Shown: positions 24,381 to 34,519, counted from the first letter of the stretch. The stretch is DNA of 41,605 nucleotides from an uncultured SAR86 cluster bacterium (GCA_902536295.1 CACAWS010000003.1:1-41605); one strand, 5' to 3'. The notes: a model not told the origin generated them from the sequence alone. Numbers and translations are program-made.

Positions 24381-26516
24381 ATGACAGCAGAAACTAAGTC
24401 TATTACTAAATTATCATTAAGCCTAAGTGAATATTTAGATGATAAGCAGTTAGAACAGGTAAAAAAAGCTTTTTTTTATGCCTCTAATGCTCACTCAGGG
24501 CAATTTAGATCTAGTGGAGATCCTTATGTGTCTCATCCGATTGCAGTAGCAAAAATATTAGCAGATTTTAAGATGGATGGAGACTGCTTAACAGCTGCGA
24601 TTCTTCATGATGTCATTGAAGATTCCGGAATACCTAAATCTTATTTAAAAAATGAATTTAATGTAGATGTAGCAAATCTTGTTGATGGAGTTAGTAAACT
24701 CGACAAAATTTCTTTGACGTCAAAACAGGAAGAGCAAGCAGAAAACTTTCAAAAAATGTTACTTGCAATGTCCAAAGACATAAGAGTAATCGTGCTTAAA
24801 CTAGCCGACAGATTACATAATATGAGAACCCTTAAATATCTGAATAAAGAAAAACAAAAAAGAATTGCTACAGAAACTTTAGAAATTTACGCACCCATTG
24901 CACACAGATTAGGAATGCATCAATTTTATAGGGAATTAGAAGATCTTGCTTTCGAAGTTATTCATCCCTATAGAAATAAAGTTTTAAAAAGTGCTATTAA
25001 AAAAAATACTAAAGGAAGAAAAAAAATATTAAAGAAGATTGAAAGTTCTATTAAAGAAAAATTGAATGAATATGAACTCAATAGCCAAGTAAGCGGAAGA
25101 ATTAAACATTTGTATGGAATATTCAAAAAAATGAAAACTCAGTCTAAAAGTTTAGATCAAGTTTTGGACGTTTATGCCTTCAAAATTACTACCAACTCGG
25201 TTATGGATTGTTATAAAGCGCTGGGCATATTGCATAACTCCTTTAAACCTATTGAGGGCAGATTTAAAGATTACATTGCTATTCCTAAGTCGAATTCATA
25301 TCAATCAATTCACACTGGCATAATAACTTTTGACGGGCTTCCAATAGAGGTTCAAATAAGAACAAATGATATGGATGAATTAGCAGAATATGGCATTGCG
25401 GCACATTGGATTTACAAAACAGGTAGTAAAGAAAATCCTGCACAAGTTAGAGCGAAAAGATGGGTTAACACTCTTATGGAAGTCAAAAAAAATGTTGATG
25501 ATCCTCAAGATTTTATTGAGATTGTTAAAACCGGTTTAGTGCCTAATGAAATTTATGTATTTACCCCAAAAGGTGACATTATTGAATTGCCAAAAGGTTC
25601 TACACCAATAGATTTTGCTTTTGCAGTTCACTCGGATGTAGGCATTCACTGTAGAGGATGCAGAATTAATAAAAACCTTGCACCTATCAGCGTTCCGCTT
25701 GAAAGCGGGCAAACAATAAGCATTATTACAGATACAATTCCCCAAGCTAATCCATCATGGCTAGAATTCGTAAGAACCTCAAGAGCAAGAAGCTCTATTA
25801 GAAACAGCTTAAGAGATTTAAATCTATCCAAAGCAAGAAAGTTTGGTAAAGCTATTCTTGAACAAGCCCTTGCACCTCATGAAATTAAACTAAGAAATAT
25901 TCCTAAAAATAGAATGGATAAACTTCTTTCATCTATAAATGTAAAAAGTGTAAGAAAATTATTAGAAGAAATTGGATCTGGAAAAAGGTCAAGTTTGGTT
26001 GTAGCTCATCAAATAATCCAATTCTTAGATTTTGATCAATCTGATTTGATTGAGCTTTCAAATATACAGATAAGCGGATCAGAAGGTCTTGTTATATCTT
26101 ATGCTCCATGCTGCAGGCCGATACCAGGGGATAACATAATAGCTCACTTCTCTAATACAAAAGGTATTGTTGTCCACACCGAAAGATGTAAAAACATCAG
26201 AACAATAAGAAAAGACCCTGCCTTATGTGCACAAGTTAACTGGGCGGAAGAGATTGAAGGAGATTTTTCCGTAGAAATTAAAGTTTTATCTGAAGATAAG
26301 CCAGGATTACTGGCAGAAATTTCAACGGTAATCTCAAATTACCAAGCAAATATAGAAAGTTTCAAAACTGATACGCCAATTGGAAATAGTATTCAAATGC
26401 ATATTGTTATGAATGTTATCGACCGTGATCATCTTGCAAGAATTATGAGAAAATTAAGACGTCTAGCACCAGTCTTATCGGTTTTTAGAGTTCAAAATAA
26501 AGATTTACAAGAGTGA
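24381..26516 (+). CDS. spoT: SpoT, bifunctional (p)ppGpp synthetase/hydrolase
   Basis: This alarmone enzyme makes and degrades (p)ppGpp in the stringent response. Domains in order: HD hydrolase (about 25-180) with SHPIAVAKIL, AAILHDVIEDSG and LKLADRLHNMRTL; synthetase (about 240-350) with GRFKDYIAIPKSNSYQSIHT and EVQIRT; TGS (about 390-450, VFTPKGDIIELPKGSTPIDFA); a zinc-finger/CC region with YAPCCRPIPGD (about 575); and a C-terminal ACT domain (about 635-710). The hydrolase HD and ED residues are intact, so both activities are likely. At 711 residues it is full length. No relA is in this window, so it could be the only long RSH enzyme. Confidence 0.97.
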   Translation: MTAETKSITKLSLSLSEYLDDKQLEQVKKAFFYASNAHSGQFRSSGDPYVSHPIAVAKILADFKMDGDCLTAAILHDVIEDSGIPKSYLKNEFNVDVANLVDGVSKLDKISLTSKQEEQAENFQKMLLAMSKDIRVIVLKLADRLHNMRTLKYLNKEKQKRIATETLEIYAPIAHRLGMHQFYRELEDLAFEVIHPYRNKVLKSAIKKNTKGRKKILKKIESSIKEKLNEYELNSQVSGRIKHLYGIFKKMKTQSKSLDQVLDVYAFKITTNSVMDCYKALGILHNSFKPIEGRFKDYIAIPKSNSYQSIHTGIITFDGLPIEVQIRTNDMDELAEYGIAAHWIYKTGSKENPAQVRAKRWVNTLMEVKKNVDDPQDFIEIVKTGLVPNEIYVFTPKGDIIELPKGSTPIDFAFAVHSDVGIHCRGCRINKNLAPISVPLESGQTISIITDTIPQANPSWLEFVRTSRARSSIRNSLRDLNLSKARKFGKAILEQALAPHEIKLRNIPKNRMDKLLSSINVKSVRKLLEEIGSGKRSSLVVAHQIIQFLDFDQSDLIELSNIQISGSEGLVISYAPCCRPIPGDNIIAHFSNTKGIVVHTERCKNIRTIRKDPALCAQVNWAEEIEGDFSVEIKVLSEDKPGLLAEISTVISNYQANIESFKTDTPIGNSIQMHIVMNVIDRDHLARIMRKLRRLAPVLSVFRVQNKDLQE

Positions 26517-26519
26517 AAA

Positions 26520-26897
26520 ATGAAAAAGGAAATAAATACTCCTAATGCTCCTAAAGCCATAGGTACTTACTCTCAAGCTATTGCAACTGAAAATTTATTA
26601 TTTATTTCAGGTCAAATTCCATTAGACCCTATTTCTATGAATCTCGTGGATGGAATTGAAAACCAAGTAAGACAAGCATTTGAAAATATAAGAAATATTT
26701 TAGAAGCTGAAAATTTAACGTTCTCAAACATAATTAAATTAACTATTCTTCTAGATAATATTAATAATTTTGAGTTAGTTAATAAAATAATGGCAGAGTT
26801 ATTTACAGAACCATACCCTGCTAGGGCTGCATATGAGGTCTCAAAATTACCAAAAAATAGTTCAATTGAAATAGAAACTATTGCTATCAAAAATTAG
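26520..26897 (+). CDS. ridA: RidA, reactive imine/enamine deaminase
   Basis: RidA hydrolyses reactive enamine/imine intermediates such as 2-aminoacrylate, protecting PLP enzymes. The 125 residues carry NTPNAPKAIGTYSQA at the N-terminus, FISGQIPLDP, and the substrate-binding Arg in PYPARAAYEVSKLP with the Glu in IEIETIAI. It follows spoT by three bases and overlaps the recG GTG by one. The spoT-ridA-recG order is standard. Confidence 0.97.
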   Translation: MKKEINTPNAPKAIGTYSQAIATENLLFISGQIPLDPISMNLVDGIENQVRQAFENIRNILEAENLTFSNIIKLTILLDNINNFELVNKIMAELFTEPYPARAAYEVSKLPKNSSIEIETIAIKN

Positions 26898-28987
26898 TGA
26901 CTAATTTTTATCTCAATACTTCTATAGAAAACATAAAAGGTGTTGGCCCTAAAGTAAAAATTCAATTAGAAAAAATTGGAATTGAAACTATACAAGATGC
27001 TCTCTTTTATCTTCCTAAAAGTTATGAAAACAGGACAAAAATTACAAAAATATCGGACGTTGAACCTGGAAATGCTTATCAAATCGAAGGAGAGATACTT
27101 GAAAGTAAGATTTATTATCCTGGTAGGAGAGCTTTTTATGCAAAAATTACCGATGGCACTGGATTTATTCAAATAAGACTATTTTTCTTTTCAAATCCTC
27201 AAGCAAATGCTTTTATTAAAGGATTAAAAATTAGGATGTATGGGGTTGTAAGAAATACAGGCAACAAATTAGAAGTTTTTCATCCAAGCTATAAAATATT
27301 TACTTCAAACCAAAGGCCTCCTTTAGATAATACCTTAACTCCTATTTACTCCGTTGGCTCCAGTAAAATTTCTCAGTTCAGGCTAAGAAATATTATAAAG
27401 AATTGTATAAATAAAATACCAAGTGAAGATTCTTTTGAAAAAAAAATTGATGAAGTATTTTATACAAACAATATTTCTGAATTTTCTATTAAAGAATCAT
27501 TGCAAATTATTCATAGTCCTTCCGTTAAAGATGAAATATTAAAGATTAAAAATTTTTCACATCCTGCTCAAAAAAGATTAATCGTTGAAGAGTTATTAAC
27601 TAATTTAATTGGTGTAAAAATTTCTACAAAGAGAATTGACAAATTAATTAGCCCGAAAATTATCAAATCTGAGGCTTCCCTAAAGGAATTCAAAAAAAAT
27701 CTACCTTTTCAAATGACTAAAGCTCAAGTTTCAGTTATCGACGAAATCACTAATGACTTAAATCAAATAAAACCAATGAGAAGGCTTGTTCAAGGGGATG
27801 TAGGTTCGGGAAAAACCGTAGTTGCTGCAGCTGCTATGTTGTCTGTTGCAAAGAGCAATTTTCAAAGCGTTTTACTATGTCCTACTGAAGTGCTTGCGGA
27901 ACAACACTTTAAGAATTTTTCACAGTGGATGAAAAATGAAAAAATAGAAATGAATCTTTTAACAGGAAAAACAAAGAAAAAAGAATGGGAAAAGATTAAT
28001 GAAGGTTTAATCTCTGGAAAAACTAAAATTCTTATCGGCACTCACTCCGTTTTTCAAAAAAGAGTTTCGTTAAATAATCTTGCCTTAGTTGTGGTGGACG
28101 AACAACAGCGTTTTGGAGTAAAGCAAAGATTTGAAATACTTCAAAAAACATCTCAAAATTTAATGCCTCATCAACTTTTTATGACTGCTACACCAATACC
28201 TAGAACATTAGCAATGACTATGTTTGCTGATCTAAGTGTTTCAAAAATAGATGAAATGCCACCTGGTAGAAATCCTGTTTTGACTTCGGTTATGTCTAAT
28301 ACTAAAAGAGATGAATTAATAGAGCGATTAGAAGTTATATGTAAAAACGGCAATCAAGCGTTTTGGCTATGTACGATGATAGAAGAATCAGAGAACTTAG
28401 ATGTTCAAACGGCAGAAGCTTCTAAAAAGTGGTTAGAAGAAAAAAGTAGCAATTTAAAAGTGGGATTAGTTCATAGCAAATTAACTAAAAATCAAAAAGA
28501 TAAGGCAATAAACGAATTTAGAGAAGGAACAATTGATGTGTTAGTTTGCACTACAGTGATTGAAGTTGGAATGGATGTCCCAAATGCTAGTTTAATGATC
28601 ATAGAAAATGCAGAGCGATTAGGACTTTCTCAATTACATCAGTTAAGAGGCAGAGTTGGAAGAGGTCCAGACATGCAGGCTCACTGTATTCTCCTTTATG
28701 AGGGAGAGCTTGGAGAGACTGCTGAAGCTAGAATGTCGGCAATGAAAGAGACAAATGATGGATTTAAAATTTCTGAAATAGATCTCGAAATAAGAGGCTC
28801 TGGAGAAATATTAGGAACTAAACAATCTGGAGGCATGGAGTTGAAAATAGCTGACCTTATTAGAGACGCACAGTTTTTAGATAAATCTGAAAAGCTTGCA
28901 AGAGAACTAAAAGACCGTCCTGAATTAGTTGATTTATTAATGAGCAGATGGATCGGCAAAAAAGAAGACCTGATTGCAGCTCAATAA
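26897..28987 (+). CDS. recG: RecG, ATP-dependent DNA helicase
   Basis: RecG remodels stalled replication forks and Holliday junctions by double-strand translocation. The 696-residue chain has an N-terminal wedge/OB domain (IKGVGPKVKIQLEKIGI, then about 60-150), Walker A GDVGSGKTVVA, the Walker B form VVDEQQRFGVKQR, motif III TATPIPRTLAM, VCTTVIEVGMDVPNA and the arginine-finger region QLRGRVGRG. The start is GTG overlapping the ridA stop (TAGTG). The length matches E. coli (693). It converges on the pyrophosphatase gene with 18 bases between stops. Confidence 0.97.
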   Translation: MTNFYLNTSIENIKGVGPKVKIQLEKIGIETIQDALFYLPKSYENRTKITKISDVEPGNAYQIEGEILESKIYYPGRRAFYAKITDGTGFIQIRLFFFSNPQANAFIKGLKIRMYGVVRNTGNKLEVFHPSYKIFTSNQRPPLDNTLTPIYSVGSSKISQFRLRNIIKNCINKIPSEDSFEKKIDEVFYTNNISEFSIKESLQIIHSPSVKDEILKIKNFSHPAQKRLIVEELLTNLIGVKISTKRIDKLISPKIIKSEASLKEFKKNLPFQMTKAQVSVIDEITNDLNQIKPMRRLVQGDVGSGKTVVAAAAMLSVAKSNFQSVLLCPTEVLAEQHFKNFSQWMKNEKIEMNLLTGKTKKKEWEKINEGLISGKTKILIGTHSVFQKRVSLNNLALVVVDEQQRFGVKQRFEILQKTSQNLMPHQLFMTATPIPRTLAMTMFADLSVSKIDEMPPGRNPVLTSVMSNTKRDELIERLEVICKNGNQAFWLCTMIEESENLDVQTAEASKKWLEEKSSNLKVGLVHSKLTKNQKDKAINEFREGTIDVLVCTTVIEVGMDVPNASLMIIENAERLGLSQLHQLRGRVGRGPDMQAHCILLYEGELGETAEARMSAMKETNDGFKISEIDLEIRGSGEILGTKQSGGMELKIADLIRDAQFLDKSEKLARELKDRPELVDLLMSRWIGKKEDLIAAQ

Positions 28988-29005
28988 ATCTTAGTCAAAT
29001 CTGGT

Positions 29006-30988
29006 TTAAAGTAGTGGAGAAATAACTAAACTCACAATTGCCATCACATTTATCAAAATGTTCATTGAAGGACCAGAAGTATCTTTGAATGGGTCACCAA
29101 CTGTATCACCTACAACTGCAGCAGAATGTGTATCTGTTCCTTTGCCGCCAAGATTTCCTTTTTCTATAAATTTTTTAGCGTTATCCCATGCGCCACCAGA
29201 ATTAGCCATCATAAGGGCCATAGAAACGCATCCAATCAACCCCCCTCCAAGCATTCCTCCTAAAGATTCGGGACTAAGACCAAAACCTACAATCACAGGA
29301 GCGCTTACTGCAATAACCCCAGGAAGTAACATTCTTTTTAATGCTGCTGAAGTTGCAATATCAACACACTTTGCAGTATCGGGCTCGGCATTGCCTTCAA
29401 GAAGACCTGGGATTTCCTTAAATTGTCTTCTTATTTCATTTATCATATCGAAAGCAGCGTCCCCCACCGCTGTCATAGTAATTGAGGATATTAAAAAAGG
29501 AATTGATATTCCTATAAACATGCCCACTAAAACTTGAGGATCAGATAGTACCAATTCAAATTGTTCATTATTGTGAGAAACTGTTTCAACAAAGGCTGCA
29601 ATAATTGCTAACGCAGCTAATGCAGCTGCTCCTATAGCAAATCCTTTTCCAATAGCAGCAGTAGAATTGCCAAGCTCATCCAATGAATCGGTAATTTCTC
29701 TTGTTTCACTTCCCATTCCCGACATTTCAGCAATTCCTCCGGCGTTATCCGCAACTGGACCATAAGCATCTATGGCCATAGTAATTCCAACAGTTGCTAA
29801 CATACCAACAGCAGCAATTCCTACTCCGTAGAGCCCTACTAAACTTGTGGAAACTAAAATAATTGTTGCAAGAATTAGAATTGGCAAAACGACCGATTGC
29901 ATTCCAACTGATAAACCTGTGATCATTACGGTAGCTGGACCTGTCTCTCCTGACTTAGCAATTTTTTCTACAGGAGTTGCTCCAGTGTAGTACTCAGTTA
30001 TCAAGCCAATTAACACTCCTCCTACTGCCCCAGCAAGTACAGCCAACCAAGTGTAAAAAACATTTTCATTCAAAATCAATTCAATTAAAAAGAAAGCTGC
30101 AACAACAAATAATATTGCAGAACCCATGGTACCAGTCCTTAAAGCCGTTCCTGGATCAGCCTTCGAAAAGATTCTCACAATAACAATTCCCAAGATTGAA
30201 GCCAGTAATCCTAAAGAAGCCAAAGCCAAAGGAAGAGCCATCATACCGCTATCATCTAAGGTTGCTGCAATGGCAATAGAAGCGATCATAGATCCGCAAT
30301 AAGATTCAAATATATCAGAACCCATTCCAGCAACATCTCCAACATTATCTCCTACATTGTCTGCGATAACTCCGGGATTCCTAGGATCGTCTTCAGGAAT
30401 TCCTGCCTCTACTTTACCTACTAAATCAGCTCCTACGTCTGCGCTTTTAGTATAAATTCCTCCACCAACTCTTGAAAATAAAGCTACGCAAGAGGCGCCC
30501 ATACCAAAACCTTCAATTGCTCTTGCAGTTTCAGGATCACCCCCGAAATAAAAATATAATCCGCCCAAACCAACAAGGCCTAAGGAAGCTACACACAACC
30601 CCATGATTGAGCCGCCGTAAAAGGCCACTGAGAGCGCTGATTGAGCTCCCTCCTGACTTGCTGCTGTGGCAGTTCTTACATTAGCTTTTGTCGCGGCAAA
30701 CATTCCTAACCAACCGGCCAATGATGAGGATAAGGCCCCAGCAGTGACTGCTAAAGCGGTATTGAATCCAAGAAATATGTAAGATAAGACTATTAACACT
30801 GAAACGAATAAAGCTAAGTAGGTGTACTCCCGTCTCATGAACACCATAGCTCCTAAATGTATTTGATCTCCTATTTTTTTTACCTCATCTGAACCACCGT
30901 CGTATCTCATTACCAGCATAAATAATAGTAATGCTACGACTAAACCAAAGATGCCCAATAAAGGCGGATAGATAAGATTTAACTCCAT
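29006..30988 (-). CDS. hppA: Membrane-bound ion-pumping pyrophosphatase (K+-dependent type)
   Basis: This integral membrane protein couples PPi hydrolysis to H+ or Na+ export. The 660 residues form about 16 membrane helices. Active-site motifs are present: DVGADLVGKVEAGIPEDDPRNP (in two parts), ADNVGDNVGDVAGMGSD, DAYGPVADNAGG and, at the C-terminus, TDTHSAAVVGDTVGDPFKDTSGP (in two parts). The helix-12 motif is GNSTAAIGKGF, with Ala where K+-independent enzymes have Lys, so it is predicted to need K+. Which ion is pumped cannot be read by eye. A strong AGGAG precedes the ATG. It lies 63 bases downstream of the symporter on the same strand. Confidence 0.96.
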   Translation of the reverse strand: MELNLIYPPLLGIFGLVVALLLFMLVMRYDGGSDEVKKIGDQIHLGAMVFMRREYTYLALFVSVLIVLSYIFLGFNTALAVTAGALSSSLAGWLGMFAATKANVRTATAASQEGAQSALSVAFYGGSIMGLCVASLGLVGLGGLYFYFGGDPETARAIEGFGMGASCVALFSRVGGGIYTKSADVGADLVGKVEAGIPEDDPRNPGVIADNVGDNVGDVAGMGSDIFESYCGSMIASIAIAATLDDSGMMALPLALASLGLLASILGIVIVRIFSKADPGTALRTGTMGSAILFVVAAFFLIELILNENVFYTWLAVLAGAVGGVLIGLITEYYTGATPVEKIAKSGETGPATVMITGLSVGMQSVVLPILILATIILVSTSLVGLYGVGIAAVGMLATVGITMAIDAYGPVADNAGGIAEMSGMGSETREITDSLDELGNSTAAIGKGFAIGAAALAALAIIAAFVETVSHNNEQFELVLSDPQVLVGMFIGISIPFLISSITMTAVGDAAFDMINEIRRQFKEIPGLLEGNAEPDTAKCVDIATSAALKRMLLPGVIAVSAPVIVGFGLSPESLGGMLGGGLIGCVSMALMMANSGGAWDNAKKFIEKGNLGGKGTDTHSAAVVGDTVGDPFKDTSGPSMNILINVMAIVSLVISPLL

Positions 30989-31051
30989 GATTTTCTCCTA
31001 AAAGGTCAGATTAATTTATCAGAAATAAGGATAATTTTCAGAAATTTGATT

Positions 31052-32284
31052 TCATCTTTGATCATAAAAAATTTCCTTTCTCAAGTTATTTTCACTCGAA
31101 GAAATAAGACATGCGATCATAGAATCGCCACAAACATTTACTGAAGTTCTTAACATATCTAACAATCTATCTACTCCAATAATTAGGGCGATACCTTCGA
31201 CTGGAAGTCCTACTTGCTGAAGAACCATTGCGAGCATTATTAATCCAACACCAGGCACTCCCGCTGTGCCAATGGATGCTAAAGTTGCTGTCAGTATAAC
31301 CATTAAGAAGTCTGATACGCTCAAATCAATTCCATATGCCTGAGAAATAAACACAGTAGCAACTCCTTGCATAATTGCTGTTCCATCCATATTTATTGTC
31401 GCTCCTAGAGGAATAGTGAAGGAAGCAACTGATTGATCTACTCCAAGCTTATCTCTTGCGGTTTTTAAAGTAAGAGGCATAGTCGCACTACTTGAAGAGG
31501 TGCTAAATGCAAAAAATATAACCTCTTTTAGTTTTGAGTAAAAAATAAATGGATGAAGCCCAGTAAAGAAATAAAGAAAAAAACTGTAAACAAAAATTCC
31601 ATGAATAAATAAAACACAAACTAACAGAAAGAAATATCCTGCAAGGTCATAAATTATTGAAAATCCGATTTTAGAAAAAATATCTACTAATAAACAAAAA
31701 ATACCGATGGGAGCAAATAGAATTATTATTTCAACAATTTTTAACATGAGGTTGTTTCCAGATATAAAAAAATTAACAACATGTTCATTAGTTGACAGTG
31801 ATCTAACTCCTAAACCAACTATCAAAGAAAAAACAATTATTTGTAACATTTCCCCGTTTGCCATGGCTTGAATTGGATTTGTTGGAAAAATATTTATTAA
31901 AACTTCTTTAAGAGATGGTGGACTAGGCGCTGTAAATTCCACATTTGTGATGAGACCTACGCCACTTCCAATATTAAAAAAATTTGAGAAAAAAAGGGCT
32001 AAAGAAATAGCAATCGAAGTCGTAACTAAATATAAAAGAATTGCTTTGAGGCTTATAGATCCTAATTTAGATGAATCTGTAATTTGAGCAACTCCGGTTA
32101 CTAAAGAAAAAAATACTAATGGGACAACCATTAGTTTTAATGAGGCAATAAAAATTGCTCCTAAGATACTAAAAAATTGAATAAAAAATGATACTAGTTC
32201 ATTTTCCAAAAAAAATAGATTTACCATGGAACCCAATAGGATTCCTGCAAACATAGAGAAAAGGATTTTAGTTGTATAGGACAT
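31052..32284 (-). CDS. Dicarboxylate/amino acid:cation symporter (DAACS family)
   Basis: A secondary transporter of the GltP/DctA family, 410 residues, taking up glutamate, aspartate or C4-dicarboxylates with H+ or Na+. It has the serine-rich re-entrant loop FSTSSSSATMPLTL, the helix-7 motif GATINMDGTAIMQ and the second loop GTAGVPGVGLIML, then DRLLDMLRTSVNVCGDSM, where the Asp-Arg-Thr-Asn residues bind substrate and cation. Substrate identity (Glu/Asp against succinate) is not resolved. It overlaps rubredoxin by one base (TAATG), so the two are probably co-transcribed. Confidence 0.92.
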   Translation of the reverse strand: MSYTTKILFSMFAGILLGSMVNLFFLENELVSFFIQFFSILGAIFIASLKLMVVPLVFFSLVTGVAQITDSSKLGSISLKAILLYLVTTSIAISLALFFSNFFNIGSGVGLITNVEFTAPSPPSLKEVLINIFPTNPIQAMANGEMLQIIVFSLIVGLGVRSLSTNEHVVNFFISGNNLMLKIVEIIILFAPIGIFCLLVDIFSKIGFSIIYDLAGYFFLLVCVLFIHGIFVYSFFLYFFTGLHPFIFYSKLKEVIFFAFSTSSSSATMPLTLKTARDKLGVDQSVASFTIPLGATINMDGTAIMQGVATVFISQAYGIDLSVSDFLMVILTATLASIGTAGVPGVGLIMLAMVLQQVGLPVEGIALIIGVDRLLDMLRTSVNVCGDSMIACLISSSENNLRKEIFYDQR

Positions 32285-32478
32285 TAATAACTCTTACCAG
32301 AGCCTTCTAATGGAATCATGTCAAAATCCTCCTTTCCCACGCCACAGTCTGGACATACCCAATCATGTGGAACGTCTTCCCATTTTGTTCCAGGTGGAAT
32401 GCCTTCTTCTGGTAGACCTTCTGCTTCATCATAAATCCAACCACAAACTATACATTCCCACTTTCTAAAATCTTCCAT
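32284..32478 (-). CDS. Rubredoxin
   Basis: A one-iron electron carrier of 64 residues. Two Cys pairs bind the iron: CIVCGWIYDEAEG (about 9-21) and WVCPDCGVGKEDFDMI (about 40-55). The C-terminus is about ten residues longer than a minimal rubredoxin. Known partners in gammaproteobacteria are alkane hydroxylases and rubredoxin reductase, but none is encoded nearby. It is divergent from ubiA with 44 bases between; a similar rubredoxin-ubiA neighbourhood exists in Pseudomonas. Confidence 0.96.
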   Translation of the reverse strand: MEDFRKWECIVCGWIYDEAEGLPEEGIPPGTKWEDVPHDWVCPDCGVGKEDFDMIPLEGSGKSY

Positions 32479-32522
32479 AATAAATTTCTGTAAGGTTATT
32501 AATTTTTGAATAATATATCAGT

Positions 32523-33377
32523 GTGACCGAAAGATTGAAAAACTATTTTTACCTAATGAGATTGCATAAGCCAGTAGGCACTTTGCTACTCCTATGGCCC
32601 ACCCTAATTGCACTGATTGTAGCTTCTAACAATAACCCAAGTTTAAAACTGTTTATCTTATTTAGTTTAGGCGCACTTATCATGAGATCAGCTGGATGTG
32701 TGATAAATGATTTGATTGATAAAGATATAGATAAAAAAGTAAGTAGAACAAAATTTAGGCCTATTGCCTCAGGACAGGTGTCTTCGACTGAAGCCATAGT
32801 TTTATTTCTTTCTCTTATAGTTTTAGCCTTAGTTCTTCTTTTTCAACTTAACCAATTGTCGTTTTACGTCTCTTTCGCAATTCTTTTTCTAATTATTATT
32901 TACCCTTTTTCAAAAAGATTTTTTAAACTACCGCAAATAATTTTAGGATTCACTTTCTCTGGTGGAATACCAATTGCTTTTGCCGCAACTATAAACACAA
33001 TTACATTTGAGTGTTTGGTATTGATGCTAGCAAATTTCTTATGGATTATGTCTTACGATACATCGTATGCTTTATCAGATAGAGATGATGATAAATTGTT
33101 GGGGATTGGTAGTTCAGCAATTTTCTTTGAAGGATACGAAAGGGCTTCTATATTTTTATTTGGTTTATTAGGGATATTACTTTTTGGTTATATAGGATTT
33201 TTAAAAAATTCTGATGTTTTATTTTTTATATTATTTTTTGTTACTATAGTTTTCTTCTTATATATTTTTTTTAAAACTGATTTTAAAGATCCTAGTTCTA
33301 GTTTTAGTTTCTTTGAAAAAAATAACGCTTTAGGATTTTTAATGTTTATTTCTTTTTTAACACTTTTTTTAACATGA
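32523..33377 (+). CDS. ubiA: UbiA, 4-hydroxybenzoate polyprenyltransferase
   Basis: UbiA prenylates 4-hydroxybenzoate in ubiquinone synthesis at the inner membrane. The 284 residues have about eight or nine hydrophobic helices. Both Asp-rich motifs are present: NDLIDKDIDKKVSRTKFRPI (NDxxDxxxD, about 59-78) and SYALSDRDDDKLLGIGS (about 180-196). The start is GTG at 32523. The ubiC chorismate lyase gene often found next to ubiA is absent, so the 4-hydroxybenzoate source is elsewhere. It overlaps the next gene by four bases. Confidence 0.95.
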   Translation: MTERLKNYFYLMRLHKPVGTLLLLWPTLIALIVASNNNPSLKLFILFSLGALIMRSAGCVINDLIDKDIDKKVSRTKFRPIASGQVSSTEAIVLFLSLIVLALVLLFQLNQLSFYVSFAILFLIIIYPFSKRFFKLPQIILGFTFSGGIPIAFAATINTITFECLVLMLANFLWIMSYDTSYALSDRDDDKLLGIGSSAIFFEGYERASIFLFGLLGILLFGYIGFLKNSDVLFFILFFVTIVFFLYIFFKTDFKDPSSSFSFFEKNNALGFLMFISFLTLFLT

Positions 33378-34519
33378 AAATAAGCTTCAATAGCTCTATA
33401 GAAGAAATTTCTAAAAAAGAATGGGATTCATTAGTAAACGTTGTAGATTATCCCTTTCTAAAACATGATTTTCTCAAATTACTTGAAAATACAAGCTGTG
33501 TTGGAGCTGAAACTGGTTGGATACCACTTCACATAAGCATTTCTAGAGATGACGAGCTTATTGCAGCAATGCCACTATATTTGAAGAGTCATTCTCAAGG
33601 AGAATTTGTTTTTGATCATTCTTGGGCAAATGCATTTTACCAACATGGACTAGACTATTATCCTAAATTAGTTAGCTCAATTCCTCATACCCCAGCATCC
33701 GGTCCAAGACTTTTGTTAAAGGATGGTGAAAATCAAAAAGAATTATTTTCTCTTATGAAAGAAGGAGTTAAAAGTATTGCAAAAAAAAACAATATTTCTT
33801 CATGGCATATTTTATTTCCTGAAGAGAGAGAAATAAATTTCTATGAAAACTCTAATCTTAGTATTAGGAAAAATGCTCAATTTGTATGGTTCAATCAAAA
33901 TTTTAAAAGTTTTGACGATTACTTAGACTCTTTTAGAGCTAGGCATAGAAAGAATGTAAAAAAAGAAAGATCAAAAATAAAAAAACAAGATTTAGTAATA
34001 GAAACATTTTCCGAGGAAGAAATTAATTATGATCTGCTTGATAAATTCTATAAGTTTTATTTATCAACCAATATTAAAAGAAGTGGATTTTCAGGATACT
34101 TGACGAAACAATTTTTCTTAAATTTCCCTTCGAACCTTTTTAAAAATTTAGTCATAGTTTTGGCTAAAAAAAAATCTAATAACGAAATGGTTGGCGGATC
34201 ACTTTTCTTTAAAGATGATAAAAATTTATATGGAAGATATTGGGGTTGTATAGAAGAATTTGATTGTCTACATTTTGAATGTTGTTACTATCAAGGAATT
34301 GAATATTGTATAAAAAATAAATTAAGAAGATTTGATCCAGGCGTTCAAGGAGAGCATAAAATCAAACGAGGGTTTTCACCAACCGAGACATATTCAGCTC
34401 ACTGGATAGCTGATGACAGATTTAGAGAAGCCATAGACGATTTTGTTATTAAAGAAGAACGACATATAAATCTATATCTAGAAGATGCAAAAAAATTACT
34501 CCCGTTTAAAAGTTCTTGA
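33374..34519 (+). CDS. COG3146 / DUF482 family protein, GNAT/FemAB-like fold
   Basis: A 381-residue protein of the family annotated as peptidogalycan biosynthesis or N-acyltransferase-like. Typical segments are the N-terminal WDSLVNVVDYPFLKHDFL, FVFDHSWANAFYQHGLDYYPKL (in two parts), IPHTPASGPRLLL, the basic FRARHRKNVKKERSKI near residue 190 and the C-terminal RFDPGVQGEHKIKRGFSPTETYSAHW (in two parts). The FemAB-like acyltransferase fold is family knowledge; the substrate is not established. The start overlaps ubiA by four bases, and the 3' end overlaps the glycosylase gene by 35. Confidence 0.85.
   Translation: MKISFNSSIEEISKKEWDSLVNVVDYPFLKHDFLKLLENTSCVGAETGWIPLHISISRDDELIAAMPLYLKSHSQGEFVFDHSWANAFYQHGLDYYPKLVSSIPHTPASGPRLLLKDGENQKELFSLMKEGVKSIAKKNNISSWHILFPEEREINFYENSNLSIRKNAQFVWFNQNFKSFDDYLDSFRARHRKNVKKERSKIKKQDLVIETFSEEEINYDLLDKFYKFYLSTNIKRSGFSGYLTKQFFLNFPSNLFKNLVIVLAKKKSNNEMVGGSLFFKDDKNLYGRYWGCIEEFDCLHFECCYYQGIEYCIKNKLRRFDPGVQGEHKIKRGFSPTETYSAHWIADDRFREAIDDFVIKEERHINLYLEDAKKLLPFKSS

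Noticed and set aside
29058-29537. 159-codon plus-strand open frame inside the pyrophosphatase gene
   Set aside because: It is an antisense shadow of hppA, low-complexity and rich in Pro/Ser, with no recognisable family.
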